Shown: positions 45,817 to 55,460, numbered from the stretch's first letter. The stretch: 64,000 nucleotides of DNA from Acerihabitans sp047324305 (GCF_047324305.1 NZ_CP178740.1:248001-312000); one strand, 5' to 3'. The notes: generated by a model not told the origin, from the sequence alone. Translations and numbers: made by a program.

Positions 45817-46230
45817 ATGACACAATCCGCTATTAACCTCAGCCAGACCACCACTGAACGTCGTCAGCGAGGTGAGGAAATCATACGTCTACTGACCAAT
45901 GGCGCACCGCAGCCTGCTTCACTGGATGCACTGGAACGTGACTTCCCGTTTCTTTCAAATGCCGTGAGTGCATTCGCGGTTGGTGAAATTTTCGATCGCA
46001 CCGGCGTGTTGGACATTCGCACGCGTCAGATTGCGCTTTGTACGGCTTTCGCAGCGCTGGGTCTGACGGATTTTTTGAAGATTCATGCCGGTTATGCCCT
46101 CAATCACGGTGCCAGCGAAGAAGAAATTAAGGAAATCGCCAATATCGTGATTATTCCGGGTGGTTTCCCCCGGGCCATAATGGCTTCGCAGGCAATTTCA
46201 GCGTTACTTGCGGAGCGCAGAAAGGACTGA
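45817..46230 (+). CDS. Carboxymuconolactone decarboxylase-like (CMD/AhpD fold) protein
   Basis: 137 residues. The region RTRQIALCTAFAALGLTDFLKIHAGYALNHGASEEEIKEI is the CMD signature, with a conserved histidine in KIHAGYALNHG. The CxxC of AhpD-type peroxidase reductases is absent, so a decarboxylase/isomerase-like role is more likely. Last gene of the LysR-controlled operon. Confidence 0.82.
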   Translation: MTQSAINLSQTTTERRQRGEEIIRLLTNGAPQPASLDALERDFPFLSNAVSAFAVGEIFDRTGVLDIRTRQIALCTAFAALGLTDFLKIHAGYALNHGASEEEIKEIANIVIIPGGFPRAIMASQAISALLAERRKD

Positions 46231-46570
46231 CGACCAGACGCCCATGCAGAACGCACTACCATCAGGCTGTGCGTTATTTTTTGGGAAATATGTTTCCCCC
46301 GACTCATGGCTTTTGAACTTAATTGAGGGATGTCATAACCATCTTCTGGCCCGGCGGTACCTTACAGTAAAACCCACTGCGGGAGGCGATATATTTTGTC
46401 ATCGGGCCAGAAACAGGCTGGCATAGCTGTCGGATGTGTATACTGCTTTCAGCGAACACAGACCGAAAATTAATCTGATTAAATGTTTTTTAAACATGTA
46501 CCTATCCCACAAGCGGCGCCGTCAATCGGCTCGCGGGGAACGCGAGCGGCTGGGGTGGCTAAAAAAAACT

Positions 46571-46594
46571 TATTAAATAGCTTGCTATTTAATA
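46571..46594. promoter_or_regulatory. Perfect inverted repeat, possible MarR/OhrR-type operator
   Basis: TATTAAATAG-CTTG-CTATTTAATA, 10-bp arms. The arm sequence recurs in the next inverted repeat nearer the esterase. Confidence 0.6.
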
Positions 46595-46701
46595 TCGAGT
46601 TAACTAAATTACCTCCAGGGAACTTAGCAAGGCCGGAAAGACCCAGTTAACCTACAAGACACCGCACCTGTGCTAACGTTTTCAGGACAGAGTTACAACC
46701 A

Positions 46702-46738
46702 ATTAAATAGTGTGCTATATATTATTTCACTATTTAAT
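46702..46738. promoter_or_regulatory. Second inverted repeat upstream of the esterase
   Basis: ATTAAATAGTG (46702-46712) and CACTATTTAAT (46728-46738), 11-bp arms around 15 bp. It shares ATTAAATAG with the repeat at 46571. Two such sites suggest cooperative binding of a dimeric regulator 70-230 bp before the esterase start. Confidence 0.6.
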
Positions 46739-46804
46739 GATGTGTGTAGCATAACCGTCACCATCGCCCCCGGCGATACCTTTTATCACACAAGGAAATT
46801 TATC

Positions 46805-47821
46805 ATGAACAAATTAACCACCCTGTTTACCGCTTCACTGTTGACGCTCGGCATGAGCAGCGCGTTTGCCGCGGCCCAGACCTCCGCCGCCGATCGCCAG
46901 GTCCAGGCGTTCCTGAACGCGTTAAACAGCCAGGGCGGCAAACCCATGGAGCAGCTTTCGCCGCAAGATGCACGCCAGGTATTGGTTGATGCGCAAGCCA
47001 ACGCCAAGCTGCCGCCGGCCGATGTCAGCGAAAAAACCATTAACGTCGACGGGAAGGATATCTCCCTGACCATCGTCAAACCTGCCGGCGCCAGCGGCAC
47101 GCTGCCGGTATTTATGTTCTTCCACGGCGGCGGCTGGATCCTGGGCGACTTCCCCACCCATGAACGCCTGGTGCGTGATTTGGTCGTGGAATCCGGAGCG
47201 GCGGCGGTATTTGTAAATTACACGCCTTCCCCAGAAGCGCATTATCCGGTGGCCATCAACCAGGCCTATGACGCAACGCGCTGGGTAGCCGAACATGGAG
47301 CGGAAATCGGCGTCGACGGCTCACGTCTCGCCGTGGCCGGCAACAGCGTCGGCGGCAATATGGCGACGGTGGTGGCGCTGATGGCAAAAGAAAAAGGCGC
47401 GCCGAAAATCCGTTTCGAAGCCCTGATGTGGCCGGTGACCAACGCGAATTTCGATACTGTTTCCTATAAAACCTACGCCAACGGCCATTTCCTAACGCGT
47501 AATATGATGAAATGGTTCTGGGATGCTTATACCAAGGATGTCGCGCAGCGCAAGGATATTCACGCCTCGCCGCTGATGGCAACCCCGGCCCAGTTGAAAG
47601 GCCTGCCGCCGACGCTTATCCAAACCGCCGAGCTGGACGTACTGCGCGATGAGGGTGAAGCCTATGGCCGCAAACTGGATGCCGCCGGCGTAGACGTTAC
47701 CATCACCCGTTATAACGGCATGATCCATGACTTCGGCTTGTTAAACCCGTTAAGCCAGGTGCCGGCGGTGCGTTCCCAAGTCCTGCAGGCCGCGACCGAA
47801 CTGAAAACCCATCTGCAATAA
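46805..47821 (+). CDS. Secreted alpha/beta-hydrolase (HSL/Aes-type esterase)
   Basis: 338 residues with a signal peptide (cleavage after AFA, about residue 22-23). Hormone-sensitive-lipase family: oxyanion-hole HGGGW at 107-111 and nucleophile S181 in GNSVGG. The aspartate is in QTAELDVLRDEGE and the histidine in GMIHDFGLL. It acts on small esters in the periplasm or outside. ATG 46805 chosen because the upstream extension is not hydrophobic-signal-like and covers the inverted repeats. Confidence 0.88.
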   Translation: MNKLTTLFTASLLTLGMSSAFAAAQTSAADRQVQAFLNALNSQGGKPMEQLSPQDARQVLVDAQANAKLPPADVSEKTINVDGKDISLTIVKPAGASGTLPVFMFFHGGGWILGDFPTHERLVRDLVVESGAAAVFVNYTPSPEAHYPVAINQAYDATRWVAEHGAEIGVDGSRLAVAGNSVGGNMATVVALMAKEKGAPKIRFEALMWPVTNANFDTVSYKTYANGHFLTRNMMKWFWDAYTKDVAQRKDIHASPLMATPAQLKGLPPTLIQTAELDVLRDEGEAYGRKLDAAGVDVTITRYNGMIHDFGLLNPLSQVPAVRSQVLQAATELKTHLQ

Positions 47822-47884
47822 GCACTCCGTTGATGACCACCCGGGAGCCTGATGGCTCCCTTTGCGTTATCCGCAGCCGGGCTG

Positions 47885-48709
47885 TCAGCAAAATCTTTCC
47901 CGCATAAAAGCAATATACTCATCCTCGGGCAATTCGCGCCGGGCGCGGATAAATCCCCGGCTATCGTCCCCGATCAGATAACGCAAACGATCCGACCCAT
48001 CGGTGGCCGCCTCATGGATAACCTTGGCCACATCCAGCGCACTGATGGTCCTGGCCGCGCCCAGCGCGGCAAATGCCCGCTGCGTCTTGGCGATAAAAAG
48101 CGCGTAATCGGTTAATCCTTTATCCTGGGCTTGATATTCGCCCTGGCGCTCGACAAACCGGGTTTCCGTCACGCCGCCGTGCGGGATAACCAGTTTTACG
48201 CCGATGCCCACCGCCGCCAGCTCATAGGCCAGCGCTTCGCTAAACCCCTCCAGGGCAAATTTACTGGCGCAATAAAGCGAAATCATCGGCAGGGTGAACA
48301 GGCCGGCGCCGGAACTGAGATTGATAATAGTGCCGCTGCCCTGGCGGCGAAAATGCGGCAGCAGCGCCCGTGTCACCGCCATGACCCCGAAAACGTTGAC
48401 GGCGAACTGCCGCTGGATCTGGGCCTCGGTCACGGCCTCAAACAGTCCGAACTGGCCGAAGCCGGCGTTATTGACCAGCGCGTCGATAGCGCCAAAGCGT
48501 TGCATGCCGGCGTCGATGGCGTCGCCGATGCTGTGCGCATCCTCCACATCCAGCCTGGTCAGCAAGATATTATCGCGCCCGGCCAGCGGGGATTCCGGCT
48601 GCGGGTGGCGTAGCGTGGCGACCACGTTCCAGCCTTGATCGGCAAAATAGCCGGCGGCGGCCAGGCCGATGCCTGAAGAGGTGCCGGTGATGAGCAGGGT
48701 TTTTGCCAT
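47885..48709 (-). CDS. Short-chain dehydrogenase/reductase
   Basis: 274 residues, classical SDR. Cofactor motif TGTSSGIG (8-15), LVNNAGFGQFG, catalytic S in INLSSGAG, and YCASK (Y, K). The substrate is unknown; closest style is the oxidoreductases paired with LysR genes. ATG 48709 begins MAKTLLITGTSSGIG; 21 upstream in-frame codons are not conserved. Divergent from a LysR gene. Confidence 0.9.
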   Translation of the reverse strand: MAKTLLITGTSSGIGLAAAGYFADQGWNVVATLRHPQPESPLAGRDNILLTRLDVEDAHSIGDAIDAGMQRFGAIDALVNNAGFGQFGLFEAVTEAQIQRQFAVNVFGVMAVTRALLPHFRRQGSGTIINLSSGAGLFTLPMISLYCASKFALEGFSEALAYELAAVGIGVKLVIPHGGVTETRFVERQGEYQAQDKGLTDYALFIAKTQRAFAALGAARTISALDVAKVIHEAATDGSDRLRYLIGDDSRGFIRARRELPEDEYIAFMRERFC

Positions 48710-48819
48710 GGGTGACAGACTCCGTTGGAAAGGCGTGAATGCCTGCGGCCAGCATAAATCCGTTGAAAGCATGCAACAATAGGCCTAATTTGACATGATT
48801 TGATGCAGGAAATAGCACA

Positions 48820-49740
48820 ATGAAGAATACGGCATTGTTCGAACTGCAGGCTATAGACGCGGTGGCGTCGGCCGGCAGTTTCCGTCAGGCCGCCAGCCAG
48901 CTCGGCATTTCACCGTCGGCGCTTAGCCACCGGGTGGCGACGCTGGAAAGCCGTCTGGGGGTGCGTCTGTTTAACCGCACCACCCGCAGCGTTTCATTAT
49001 CCCAGGCTGGCGAACAATTGCTAAACCGGGTGCGCCCGGCGCTCAATGAAATCGATGCGGCCATGGAGGGCGTCAACCGGTTTCGCCTGACGCCGTCCGG
49101 GCGCCTGCGGCTCAATACCGCCGAAGCGGCGGCCAGGATGATCCTGCGGCCGATCGTGCTGGAATTTTTGCGCCGTTATCCCGATATGACGGTGGAGATC
49201 GTGGCCGACGGCCGGCTGGTGGATATCGTCGCCGAGGGCTTCGACGCCGGCATCCGGCTGGCGGAAAGCGTGCCGCTGGATATGATTGCCGTGCCCTGCT
49301 CGCCGCCGCTGCGTTTTCTGGTGGTGGGCGCGCCGGCGTATTTTGCCTTATACGGCCGTGCGCAGGAGCCGGGCGAACTTGTCCGGCACCGCTGCCTGCG
49401 CAGCCTGCTGCCCAGCGGCGCGCCGCTGCATTGGCAATTTGAACGACGGGGCGAAAAGCGGGTGGTGAATGTGAGCGGCCCGCTGACGCTGGATAACCAG
49501 CCGCTGATGATCGACGCAGCCCTGGCGGGCGCCGGTCTGGCCTGGGTGAGTGAATCGGCGGCGGCGCCCTATCTGTTGTCCGGCGCGCTGTCGCCGGTAC
49601 TGGAAGACTGGTGTCCGCGGTTTGCGGGGCTGCGCCTGTATTATCCGGGACACCGGCTGGTGCCGGCCGGTTTACGCATGTTTATCGATCTTATCCGTGA
49701 AGTCATGGATAGTCATGGCGACGCCCGGACGCCGCCATGA
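48820..49740 (+). CDS. LysR-family regulator beside the SDR
   Basis: 306 residues. Helix-turn-helix at about 9-67 (IDAVASAGSFRQAASQLGISPSALSHRVATLESRLGVRLFNRTTRSV) and an AaeR-type effector domain. The 110-bp divergent spacing suggests control of the SDR. High GC, like the core. Confidence 0.9.
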   Translation: MKNTALFELQAIDAVASAGSFRQAASQLGISPSALSHRVATLESRLGVRLFNRTTRSVSLSQAGEQLLNRVRPALNEIDAAMEGVNRFRLTPSGRLRLNTAEAAARMILRPIVLEFLRRYPDMTVEIVADGRLVDIVAEGFDAGIRLAESVPLDMIAVPCSPPLRFLVVGAPAYFALYGRAQEPGELVRHRCLRSLLPSGAPLHWQFERRGEKRVVNVSGPLTLDNQPLMIDAALAGAGLAWVSESAAAPYLLSGALSPVLEDWCPRFAGLRLYYPGHRLVPAGLRMFIDLIREVMDSHGDARTPP

Positions 49741-49758
49741 AGAATGCGCGCAATGACG

Positions 49759-51282
49759 TTAGTGTGCCCCGCCCCCGCCGCCCTGGGCGCTGAACGGCGG
49801 TTTCGCCAGCCAGATAACCAGGATCAGGGCAAAAAACATCCAGCCCAGCAGGGTAAAGTAGTCAATGGTGGAGAGCATATACGCCTGGCTTTCCACCAGC
49901 TTATCCAGTTGCGCCATGGCAGTCTGGCTGGCGCCCCCCAGCCCGGCGATGTACTCCTGGGTGTTGGCGCTGTAGGGCGTGATGTTTTCCGTCAACTGCG
50001 CATGGTGGAAAATTTCACGCCGTTGCCAAATCCAGGTGGTTAACGAAGAGGCAAAACTGCCGCCCAATACGCGCAGGAAGGTTGCCAGTCCCGATCCGTC
50101 GGCAATCTCCCTTGGCGACAGGCTCGAGAGCAGGATACTGGTGGTCGGCATAAAAAACAGCGCCACGCCGATCCCCATAAAGCCCTGGATCATCGCAATA
50201 TGATAATAATCCACCTGGGTGGTGAAATCAGCGCGCATAAAGCAGCTGACGCCGATCACCAGGAAGGAGCCGCCCGCCAGCAGCCTGAGGTCGAACTTAT
50301 GGGCATAGCGCCCCACCAACGGCGACATGAATACCGGCAGTATGCCGATCGGCGCCGCCGCCAGCCCCGCCCAAACCGGTGTGTAGCCTAATTGGGTTTG
50401 CAGCCACTGCGGCAGTAACAGATTGATGCCGAAAAAGCCCGAATACCCCAATACCAGCGCCAGGGTGCCGAATGAAAAGTTGCGGTAGCGGAACAGTCGC
50501 AGATTAACGATGGGATGTTTATCGGTAAACTCCCAAATCACCAGGGCTGTCAGCGAGATAGCGGCAATCAGCGCGCCGATGATAATAAAGTTGGACCCAA
50601 ACCAGTCCAGGTCGTTTCCTTTATCCAGCACCACCTGCAGCAGGCCGACGCCCACCACCAGCAGGCCCAGGCCGATATAATCTATAGGCTGGTGCTCCTG
50701 CTCCTCCGGGCGCCCCTTTAACTGGGCGAACACCAGCATGGCGGCAAATATACCTATGGGTACGTTGATAAAGAAGATCCACGGCCAGGTGTAGTTATCG
50801 GTAATCCAGCCGCCCGCCAGCGGACCGACAATGGGCGCCACCACCGTCACCATGGCCAGCAGCGACAGCGCCATCCCCCGCTTGGCGGCGGGATAAATCG
50901 ACAGCAGCAGGGTCTGCGCCATGGGATACAGCGGACCGGCGAAGAACCCCTGCAAGGCGCGGAAAATGACCAATTGCGTCATGCTTTGCGAAATACCGCA
51001 CAAAAACGAGGTGATGATAAACAGCAGCACCGACGCCAGGAACAGTTTGGTCTGGCCGAAGCGCCGCGACATCCAGCCGGTCAACGGCAGGGCGATGGCG
51101 TTGGAGACCGCGAACGAGGTAATAACCCAGGTCCCCTGCTCCGAGCTGACGCCCAGATTGCCGGAAATGGTCGGCAACGCCACGTTGGCAATCGTGGTAT
51201 CCAGTACCTGCATAAATGTCGCCAGCGACAGTCCGATGGTGGCCAAGACCAGGCTGGGCGGACGAAACGATTGTTCACTCAT
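49759..51282 (-). CDS. EmrB-type DHA2 multidrug efflux transporter
   Basis: 507 residues, major facilitator with 14 membrane segments (DHA2). TFMQVLDTTIANVALPTISGNLG is the EmrB motif D1-like start, and GPLAGGWITDNYTWPWIFFINVPIGIFA is the family signature. Proton-driven pump working with the adjacent EmrA-type adaptor and NodT-type outer-membrane factor. Last gene of the marR-OMF-emrA-emrB operon; 12 bp after emrA. Confidence 0.92.
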   Translation of the reverse strand: MSEQSFRPPSLVLATIGLSLATFMQVLDTTIANVALPTISGNLGVSSEQGTWVITSFAVSNAIALPLTGWMSRRFGQTKLFLASVLLFIITSFLCGISQSMTQLVIFRALQGFFAGPLYPMAQTLLLSIYPAAKRGMALSLLAMVTVVAPIVGPLAGGWITDNYTWPWIFFINVPIGIFAAMLVFAQLKGRPEEQEHQPIDYIGLGLLVVGVGLLQVVLDKGNDLDWFGSNFIIIGALIAAISLTALVIWEFTDKHPIVNLRLFRYRNFSFGTLALVLGYSGFFGINLLLPQWLQTQLGYTPVWAGLAAAPIGILPVFMSPLVGRYAHKFDLRLLAGGSFLVIGVSCFMRADFTTQVDYYHIAMIQGFMGIGVALFFMPTTSILLSSLSPREIADGSGLATFLRVLGGSFASSLTTWIWQRREIFHHAQLTENITPYSANTQEYIAGLGGASQTAMAQLDKLVESQAYMLSTIDYFTLLGWMFFALILVIWLAKPPFSAQGGGGGAH

Positions 51283-51294
51283 GGCGACTCCGCA

Positions 51295-52515
51295 TTAATT
51301 TTTACCCTGGCCGGCGGCCATGGCCTGCTCGCCATTTTCATGGATGATGCGGGCCACCAGCTTATCGGCTTCCACCAGTTGATGGTCGTAGACATCGGTG
51401 GCGAAACGCGGCTGCTCTTGCGGATTAACCGCCAACACGGGGCCGTCCTGGTTGTGCAGGTTCACGGTCACGTTGGTGGACAGCCCTATGCGCAGCGGGA
51501 ATTTATCCAGATGATCGGGCTCCAGGCGAATGCGCACCGGTAAACGCTGGACAATCTTGATCCAGTTGCCGCTGGCGTTTTGCGCCGGCAGCAGCGAGAA
51601 GGCGCTGCCGGTGCCGACGCCCAGGCTTTCGACCTTGCCGCGATAGGCGACATCGCCGCCGTAAAGGTCGGCATCAATTTCCACGGGCTGGCCGATGCGC
51701 ATTTTCACCAGCTGTGTTTCCTTGAAATTGGCGTCGATCCAGATTTGATCCAGCGGCACCACCGCCATCAGGGCGCTGCCCGGCTGCACGCGGCTGCCGA
51801 CCTGCACGGAACGCTTGGCCACATAACCGCTGACCGGCGCCACCATGGTGCTGCGCACATGATCCAGATAGGCCTTGCGCAGCTGGGCGGCCGCGGCCTT
51901 CACATCGGGATGGGAACTGATGGTGGTGTCGTCCACCAGGGCAAACGTGGTGCTTAACTGCTGCTGGGCCGACGTGAGCGAGGTTTCCGCCGAGGTCAGC
52001 GCGTCGCGTGAATGCGACAGCTCTTCCTGGGATATCGCCCCGTCGCGCGCCAGGTTGGCCCGCCGCTGGTAGTCGTCCCGGGCGCGCTGCAGCTGGATTT
52101 TGCTCGCCGCCACCATGGCCTTGTAATTATCCACATTGCTGTATAATCCCCGCACCTGGCGCACGACCTTGGCCAGATTGGCCTCGGCGCTTTCCTGGTT
52201 GACGATGGTATCGCTGGGATCCAGGCGCACCAATACCTGGCCCTGGCGGACAAAGTCGCCGTCATCGGCGGCGATGGCGGTAACCGTACCCGACACCTGC
52301 GGCGTAATCTGCACCAGATTGCCGGAGACATAAGCATCATCGGTGGATTCAAAAAAACGGGCGTGCAGCCAATAATAAAGGCCAAAAGCAATAGCGGCCA
52401 CAATAATTATCGCCATTAAAATCAACAACATCAGTCTGCGCTTACCCGACTTCGCCGGCGGATTGACCGGCGCGGCGTTGTTATCTGTTGGAGCGTTGGT
52501 GGAATTCTCAGCCAT
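51295..52515 (-). CDS. EmrA-type membrane fusion protein
   Basis: 406 residues. Cytoplasmic Asn/Pro-rich N-terminus, one membrane segment (about 28-50), lipoyl half-motifs (TPQVSGTVTAIAADDGDFVRQGQVLVRLD and MVAPVSGYVAKRSVQVGSRVQPG) and a long coiled-coil hairpin between them. Bridges the EmrB-type pump to the outer-membrane channel. Confidence 0.93.
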   Translation of the reverse strand: MAENSTNAPTDNNAAPVNPPAKSGKRRLMLLILMAIIIVAAIAFGLYYWLHARFFESTDDAYVSGNLVQITPQVSGTVTAIAADDGDFVRQGQVLVRLDPSDTIVNQESAEANLAKVVRQVRGLYSNVDNYKAMVAASKIQLQRARDDYQRRANLARDGAISQEELSHSRDALTSAETSLTSAQQQLSTTFALVDDTTISSHPDVKAAAAQLRKAYLDHVRSTMVAPVSGYVAKRSVQVGSRVQPGSALMAVVPLDQIWIDANFKETQLVKMRIGQPVEIDADLYGGDVAYRGKVESLGVGTGSAFSLLPAQNASGNWIKIVQRLPVRIRLEPDHLDKFPLRIGLSTNVTVNLHNQDGPVLAVNPQEQPRFATDVYDHQLVEADKLVARIIHENGEQAMAAGQGKN

Positions 52516-52525
52516 AAAATAGTTC

Positions 52526-53989
52526 TCAGTGTGCTTGATTCATGGCCACGTTTTGCGCGGCATTGGAAGAAACGGAAGAATGAAAGCCGCCGCCCAGCGC
52601 CTGCATCAGCAAGATGGCGGTGTCGGTACGATCGGCACTCAACGCGGCCAGCTGACGCTCGGCCTGGATAAGCTGTTGTTCTACGCTCAGGGCATCAAGA
52701 TAGTTGCCGACGCCCGCGCTGTAGCGCTGCATGGCATTGCCCCATGAATCATTGGCGATATCCCGCGCGCGCATTTGCTGCTGGATTTGGATATCCAGTG
52801 AATTCAGACGGGTAATGGCATCGCCAATATCCCCCAGCGCCGACACCAGCGACTGGTTGTATTGCGCCACCGCCAGATCGTAATCGGCATTGCTGCCGGC
52901 CAGATCGGCGCGACGGCGGCCGCCGTCGAAGATGGGCAGCGACAGGGCCGGTCCAATGCTGAAATAACGTTCTGGCGCGCCAAAGAACGCGTCTCCCACC
53001 AGCGATTTGGTGCCGGCGGCGGCGGTCAGGTTAATGTTGGGGTAAAAGGCGGTACGGCTGACCTTGATATCCTTGGTTGCCGCCTCGACCCGCCAGCGCG
53101 CGGCCACCAGATCCGGCCGGCGGCCGAGCAGCTCGGCCGGAAGCGTGGGCGGCAGGCTGACGACGGACGGCGCAATCAGCTTCGGCCGCGGCAGGCCGGC
53201 GGCGCGATCCGGGCCCTGCCCCAGCAAGACCGCCAGACGGATGCCGGCGGCGCGCACCTGCTGCTGGGTGTCGGTCAGGCTGGCTTCGGCCGAGGCCTCG
53301 AGGCTTTCGGTCTGTTGATACTGGAATTTACTGTCCAGCCCGGCGTTAAGACGCTTGGAGGCCAGATTCAGCATGGTGCGGGTGCGCTCCAGATCTTTTT
53401 GCGCCAGATCCTGCATCGCCCAGGCCTGGCCCAGGGTGTTGTAGGCGCGCGCCACGTCCGCGGACAACGTCAGCCTGGCCGCCTGGCGATCGACCTCCGA
53501 GGCGTTGGCCCGACCGACCGCGGCTTCCCAGGCGGCACGCTGCCCGCCCCATAAATCGAAGCTGTAATCGAAGTTCGCCGACAGGGTGCGCAGCGTGGCA
53601 TATCTTTTACCTTGCCCGGTGGGATCGTCCACCGCGGACATGCGTTCGCGCGTGATGCCGGCGTTAGCATCAAGCGTCGGCATGCGATCGGCCTCGGCGG
53701 CCAGGACCGTGGCGCTGGCCTGGCGCGCGCGCGCGTCCGCCACCTGCAGATCGGGGCTGGAACGCAAGGCTTGCTGGATGAGCAGGTTAAGCTGCGGGTC
53801 GCCAAGGCTGTTCCACCAGTCGGCAGCCGGCCAGCCGGCGCTGGACAGGGTATTGGCCTTCAGCGTGTTTTCACTGTGCAGGCTGGCGACATCAAGCGTC
53901 CGGCCTTCGGTATGTAAACCATTTGGCAGGGCGCACCCCGCCAGGATCAGCGAGCAGAGCAACGGTAATAAACGAATGCGCAACGGCAT
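52526..53989 (-). CDS. NodT-family outer-membrane efflux lipoprotein
   Basis: 487 residues. Lipobox LILAGC (C19), then two OMF repeats with RPDLVAARWRVEAATKDIKVSRTAFYPNINLTAAAG, the RND/OMF hallmark. TolC-like channel for the adjacent EmrAB-type pump. 10 bp before emrA and 15 bp after marR, so one transcript. Confidence 0.93.
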   Translation of the reverse strand: MPLRIRLLPLLCSLILAGCALPNGLHTEGRTLDVASLHSENTLKANTLSSAGWPAADWWNSLGDPQLNLLIQQALRSSPDLQVADARARQASATVLAAEADRMPTLDANAGITRERMSAVDDPTGQGKRYATLRTLSANFDYSFDLWGGQRAAWEAAVGRANASEVDRQAARLTLSADVARAYNTLGQAWAMQDLAQKDLERTRTMLNLASKRLNAGLDSKFQYQQTESLEASAEASLTDTQQQVRAAGIRLAVLLGQGPDRAAGLPRPKLIAPSVVSLPPTLPAELLGRRPDLVAARWRVEAATKDIKVSRTAFYPNINLTAAAGTKSLVGDAFFGAPERYFSIGPALSLPIFDGGRRRADLAGSNADYDLAVAQYNQSLVSALGDIGDAITRLNSLDIQIQQQMRARDIANDSWGNAMQRYSAGVGNYLDALSVEQQLIQAERQLAALSADRTDTAILLMQALGGGFHSSVSSNAAQNVAMNQAH

Positions 53990-54004
53990 AGTAAAATTTA
54001 CTCC

Positions 54005-54451
54005 TTAAATACCGGCAGGGATCGCCAGCTTCTTCAGCAGGCGATCGAATTCATTAAGTTCTGAGGGTGTCAGGGGCGCCAGTAAATCATTAAAGGACTT
54101 GAGCGCTATCTGCGGGATCTGCCGGCAAAACGCATGCCCCTGCTCGGTCAGCGCCAGATGGAATTGACGTCGATCGGTGGTGCTGCGCACCCGCATGATC
54201 ATCTTTTTATTCTGCAGCCGGTCCAGCATGCGCGACATGGCGCCGCTATCGAGGGAGATGCAGCGGCATAGCTCCGCCGACGTGGTTAAACCGTCCCGGT
54301 TCATCATCAACATGACCTTGAACTGGGCGGCGGTAATCTCGTAGGGTTCCAGATAGCGTTCAAGAATACGATCCTTGCACAGGTTCAACCGGTGGATTTG
54401 CCGTCCCCAGGCATAGACCTTATCAATATCGTCAGCGGAAAAATGGTCCAT
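54005..54451 (-). CDS. MarR-family repressor of the efflux operon
   Basis: 148 residues, winged-helix MarR protein: ITAAQFKVMLMMNRDGLTTSAELCRCISLDSGAMSRMLDRLQNKKMIMRVRSTTDRRQFHLALTEQG. Similar in layout to EmrR/SlyA. First gene of the operon, so probably an autorepressor released by efflux substrates. Confidence 0.92.
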   Translation of the reverse strand: MDHFSADDIDKVYAWGRQIHRLNLCKDRILERYLEPYEITAAQFKVMLMMNRDGLTTSAELCRCISLDSGAMSRMLDRLQNKKMIMRVRSTTDRRQFHLALTEQGHAFCRQIPQIALKSFNDLLAPLTPSELNEFDRLLKKLAIPAGI

Positions 54452-54461
54452 AATAATCTTT

Positions 54462-54492
54462 GCCTAGGCAGCTATTAGGCGGGGGACTATAC
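54462..54492 (-). promoter_or_regulatory. Candidate promoter/operator of the marR efflux operon
   Basis: Minus strand TATAGT (54487-54492) with a TTGTTT 17 bp upstream. Downstream at 54462-54480 is GCCTAGGCAGCTATTAGGC, whose ends pair (GCCTA/TAGGC), with GCCTAGGC itself a palindrome. Position between -10 and start suits MarR autorepression. Confidence 0.45.
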
Positions 54493-54540
54493 TGCGGCTA
54501 AAGTACGTAAACAACCGTCAGTTTTGTAACCAAATATTTA

Positions 54541-54636
54541 CACATGGAGAAATCGGCCGGCGCGGGCTTTTCCACATGGAGAAAAGCGCACTATTTGGTA
54601 AACCGACCAGCCTCGTTGGTAAACCGGCCAGCCTCG
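54541..54636. repeat. Short direct repeats upstream of the marR operon
   Basis: CACATGGAGAAA occurs at 54541-54552 and 54573-54584. Directly after, a 21-bp unit TTGGTAAACCGACCAGCCTCG is tandemly repeated (54595-54615 and 54616-54636) with one mismatch. Function unknown. Confidence 0.7.
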
Positions 54637-54661
54637 CCGGGCCAGCAGCAGCCGCAGGATC

Positions 54662-55396
54662 TCAGTCGTTGCCGATCGCCAGCACCGTCAGCACATCCTC
54701 CTCCCTGACGGCATAACCGCATTCAAACAGCATGCCCACCGGCAGCGCGGGCGTCAGTTCGACCTGCAGCTCCAGGGTGATGCGGTTGCCGGCCAGGCGG
54801 ACCACGCGCGCGTCGAGAAAATCGAAGTAACGCTTGACCGAGGGATACAGCGCCTTGAACAGGCTCTCCTTGGCGGAAAACGCCAGGGTCAGGGCGACGG
54901 CGAAAGGCAGTTCCAGGGTGGCGAAATACTCGCGCTCCCAGGCGCTGATGATACCGGGCCACAGTTCCAGCGCGCGGGGACCGTTAATCAGTGTTTCGAT
55001 ATCTACGCCCAACCCGGATACCGCACGGCCTGGGCGCCGCCAGCCTATACCGATGGCCAGCGTGCCGTGATGGGTCAGCGCGCCCTGCACGTCGTCCGGC
55101 CAGGCCGGCGCCCGGTCTTCCCCCGCCAGCAAATCGAAATGGCGATAGCCCGCATCCTCTAATACGCGTCCGGCGACGATGCGCCCCGCCAGATACTCCC
55201 CGCGCCGTTTAACGGCGGCGCCGGCGATTGACGGCGGCAGCCTGATACCCCGGGCGGCAAAATCCTCATCGTGATATAAGGCGATGTCAAAGCGACAGGA
55301 CCAGGCCCGCGCCGGCGCAACCAGGGTAAGCAGATCGGCGGGGCCGAACGGCAGTCCCTGGTCCACGGATAAAATACAGGAAACAGGGTGGCTCAT
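54662..55396 (-). CDS. 4'-phosphopantetheinyl transferase (EntD-like)
   Basis: 244 residues. EntD/Sfp-type enzyme that activates carrier proteins of NRPS, PKS or siderophore systems. KRRGEYLAGR at 63-72, Mg-binding GVDIE at 130-134 and FSAKESLFKALYP at 173-185 are all present. No NRPS/PKS or siderophore gene is visible in the window, so it probably serves a cluster elsewhere. The start is 65 bp from the next upstream gene's end only by coincidence of strand; it looks monocistronic. Confidence 0.92.
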   Translation of the reverse strand: MSHPVSCILSVDQGLPFGPADLLTLVAPARAWSCRFDIALYHDEDFAARGIRLPPSIAGAAVKRRGEYLAGRIVAGRVLEDAGYRHFDLLAGEDRAPAWPDDVQGALTHHGTLAIGIGWRRPGRAVSGLGVDIETLINGPRALELWPGIISAWEREYFATLELPFAVALTLAFSAKESLFKALYPSVKRYFDFLDARVVRLAGNRITLELQVELTPALPVGMLFECGYAVREEDVLTVLAIGND

Positions 55397-55460
55397 ATCG
55401 TGAAGGTATCCTTATCGGGTCAAACGCTCAGGAAAACCGGCGCTATCCGCATAAGTATAA

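Larger units (their letters stand above)
46231..46804. other. Gene-free region with operator-like inverted repeats
   Basis: 574 bases between the CMD gene and the esterase. No gene supported. It holds two related inverted repeats (46571-46594 and 46702-46738), listed separately, and the esterase promoter. Confidence 0.6.
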
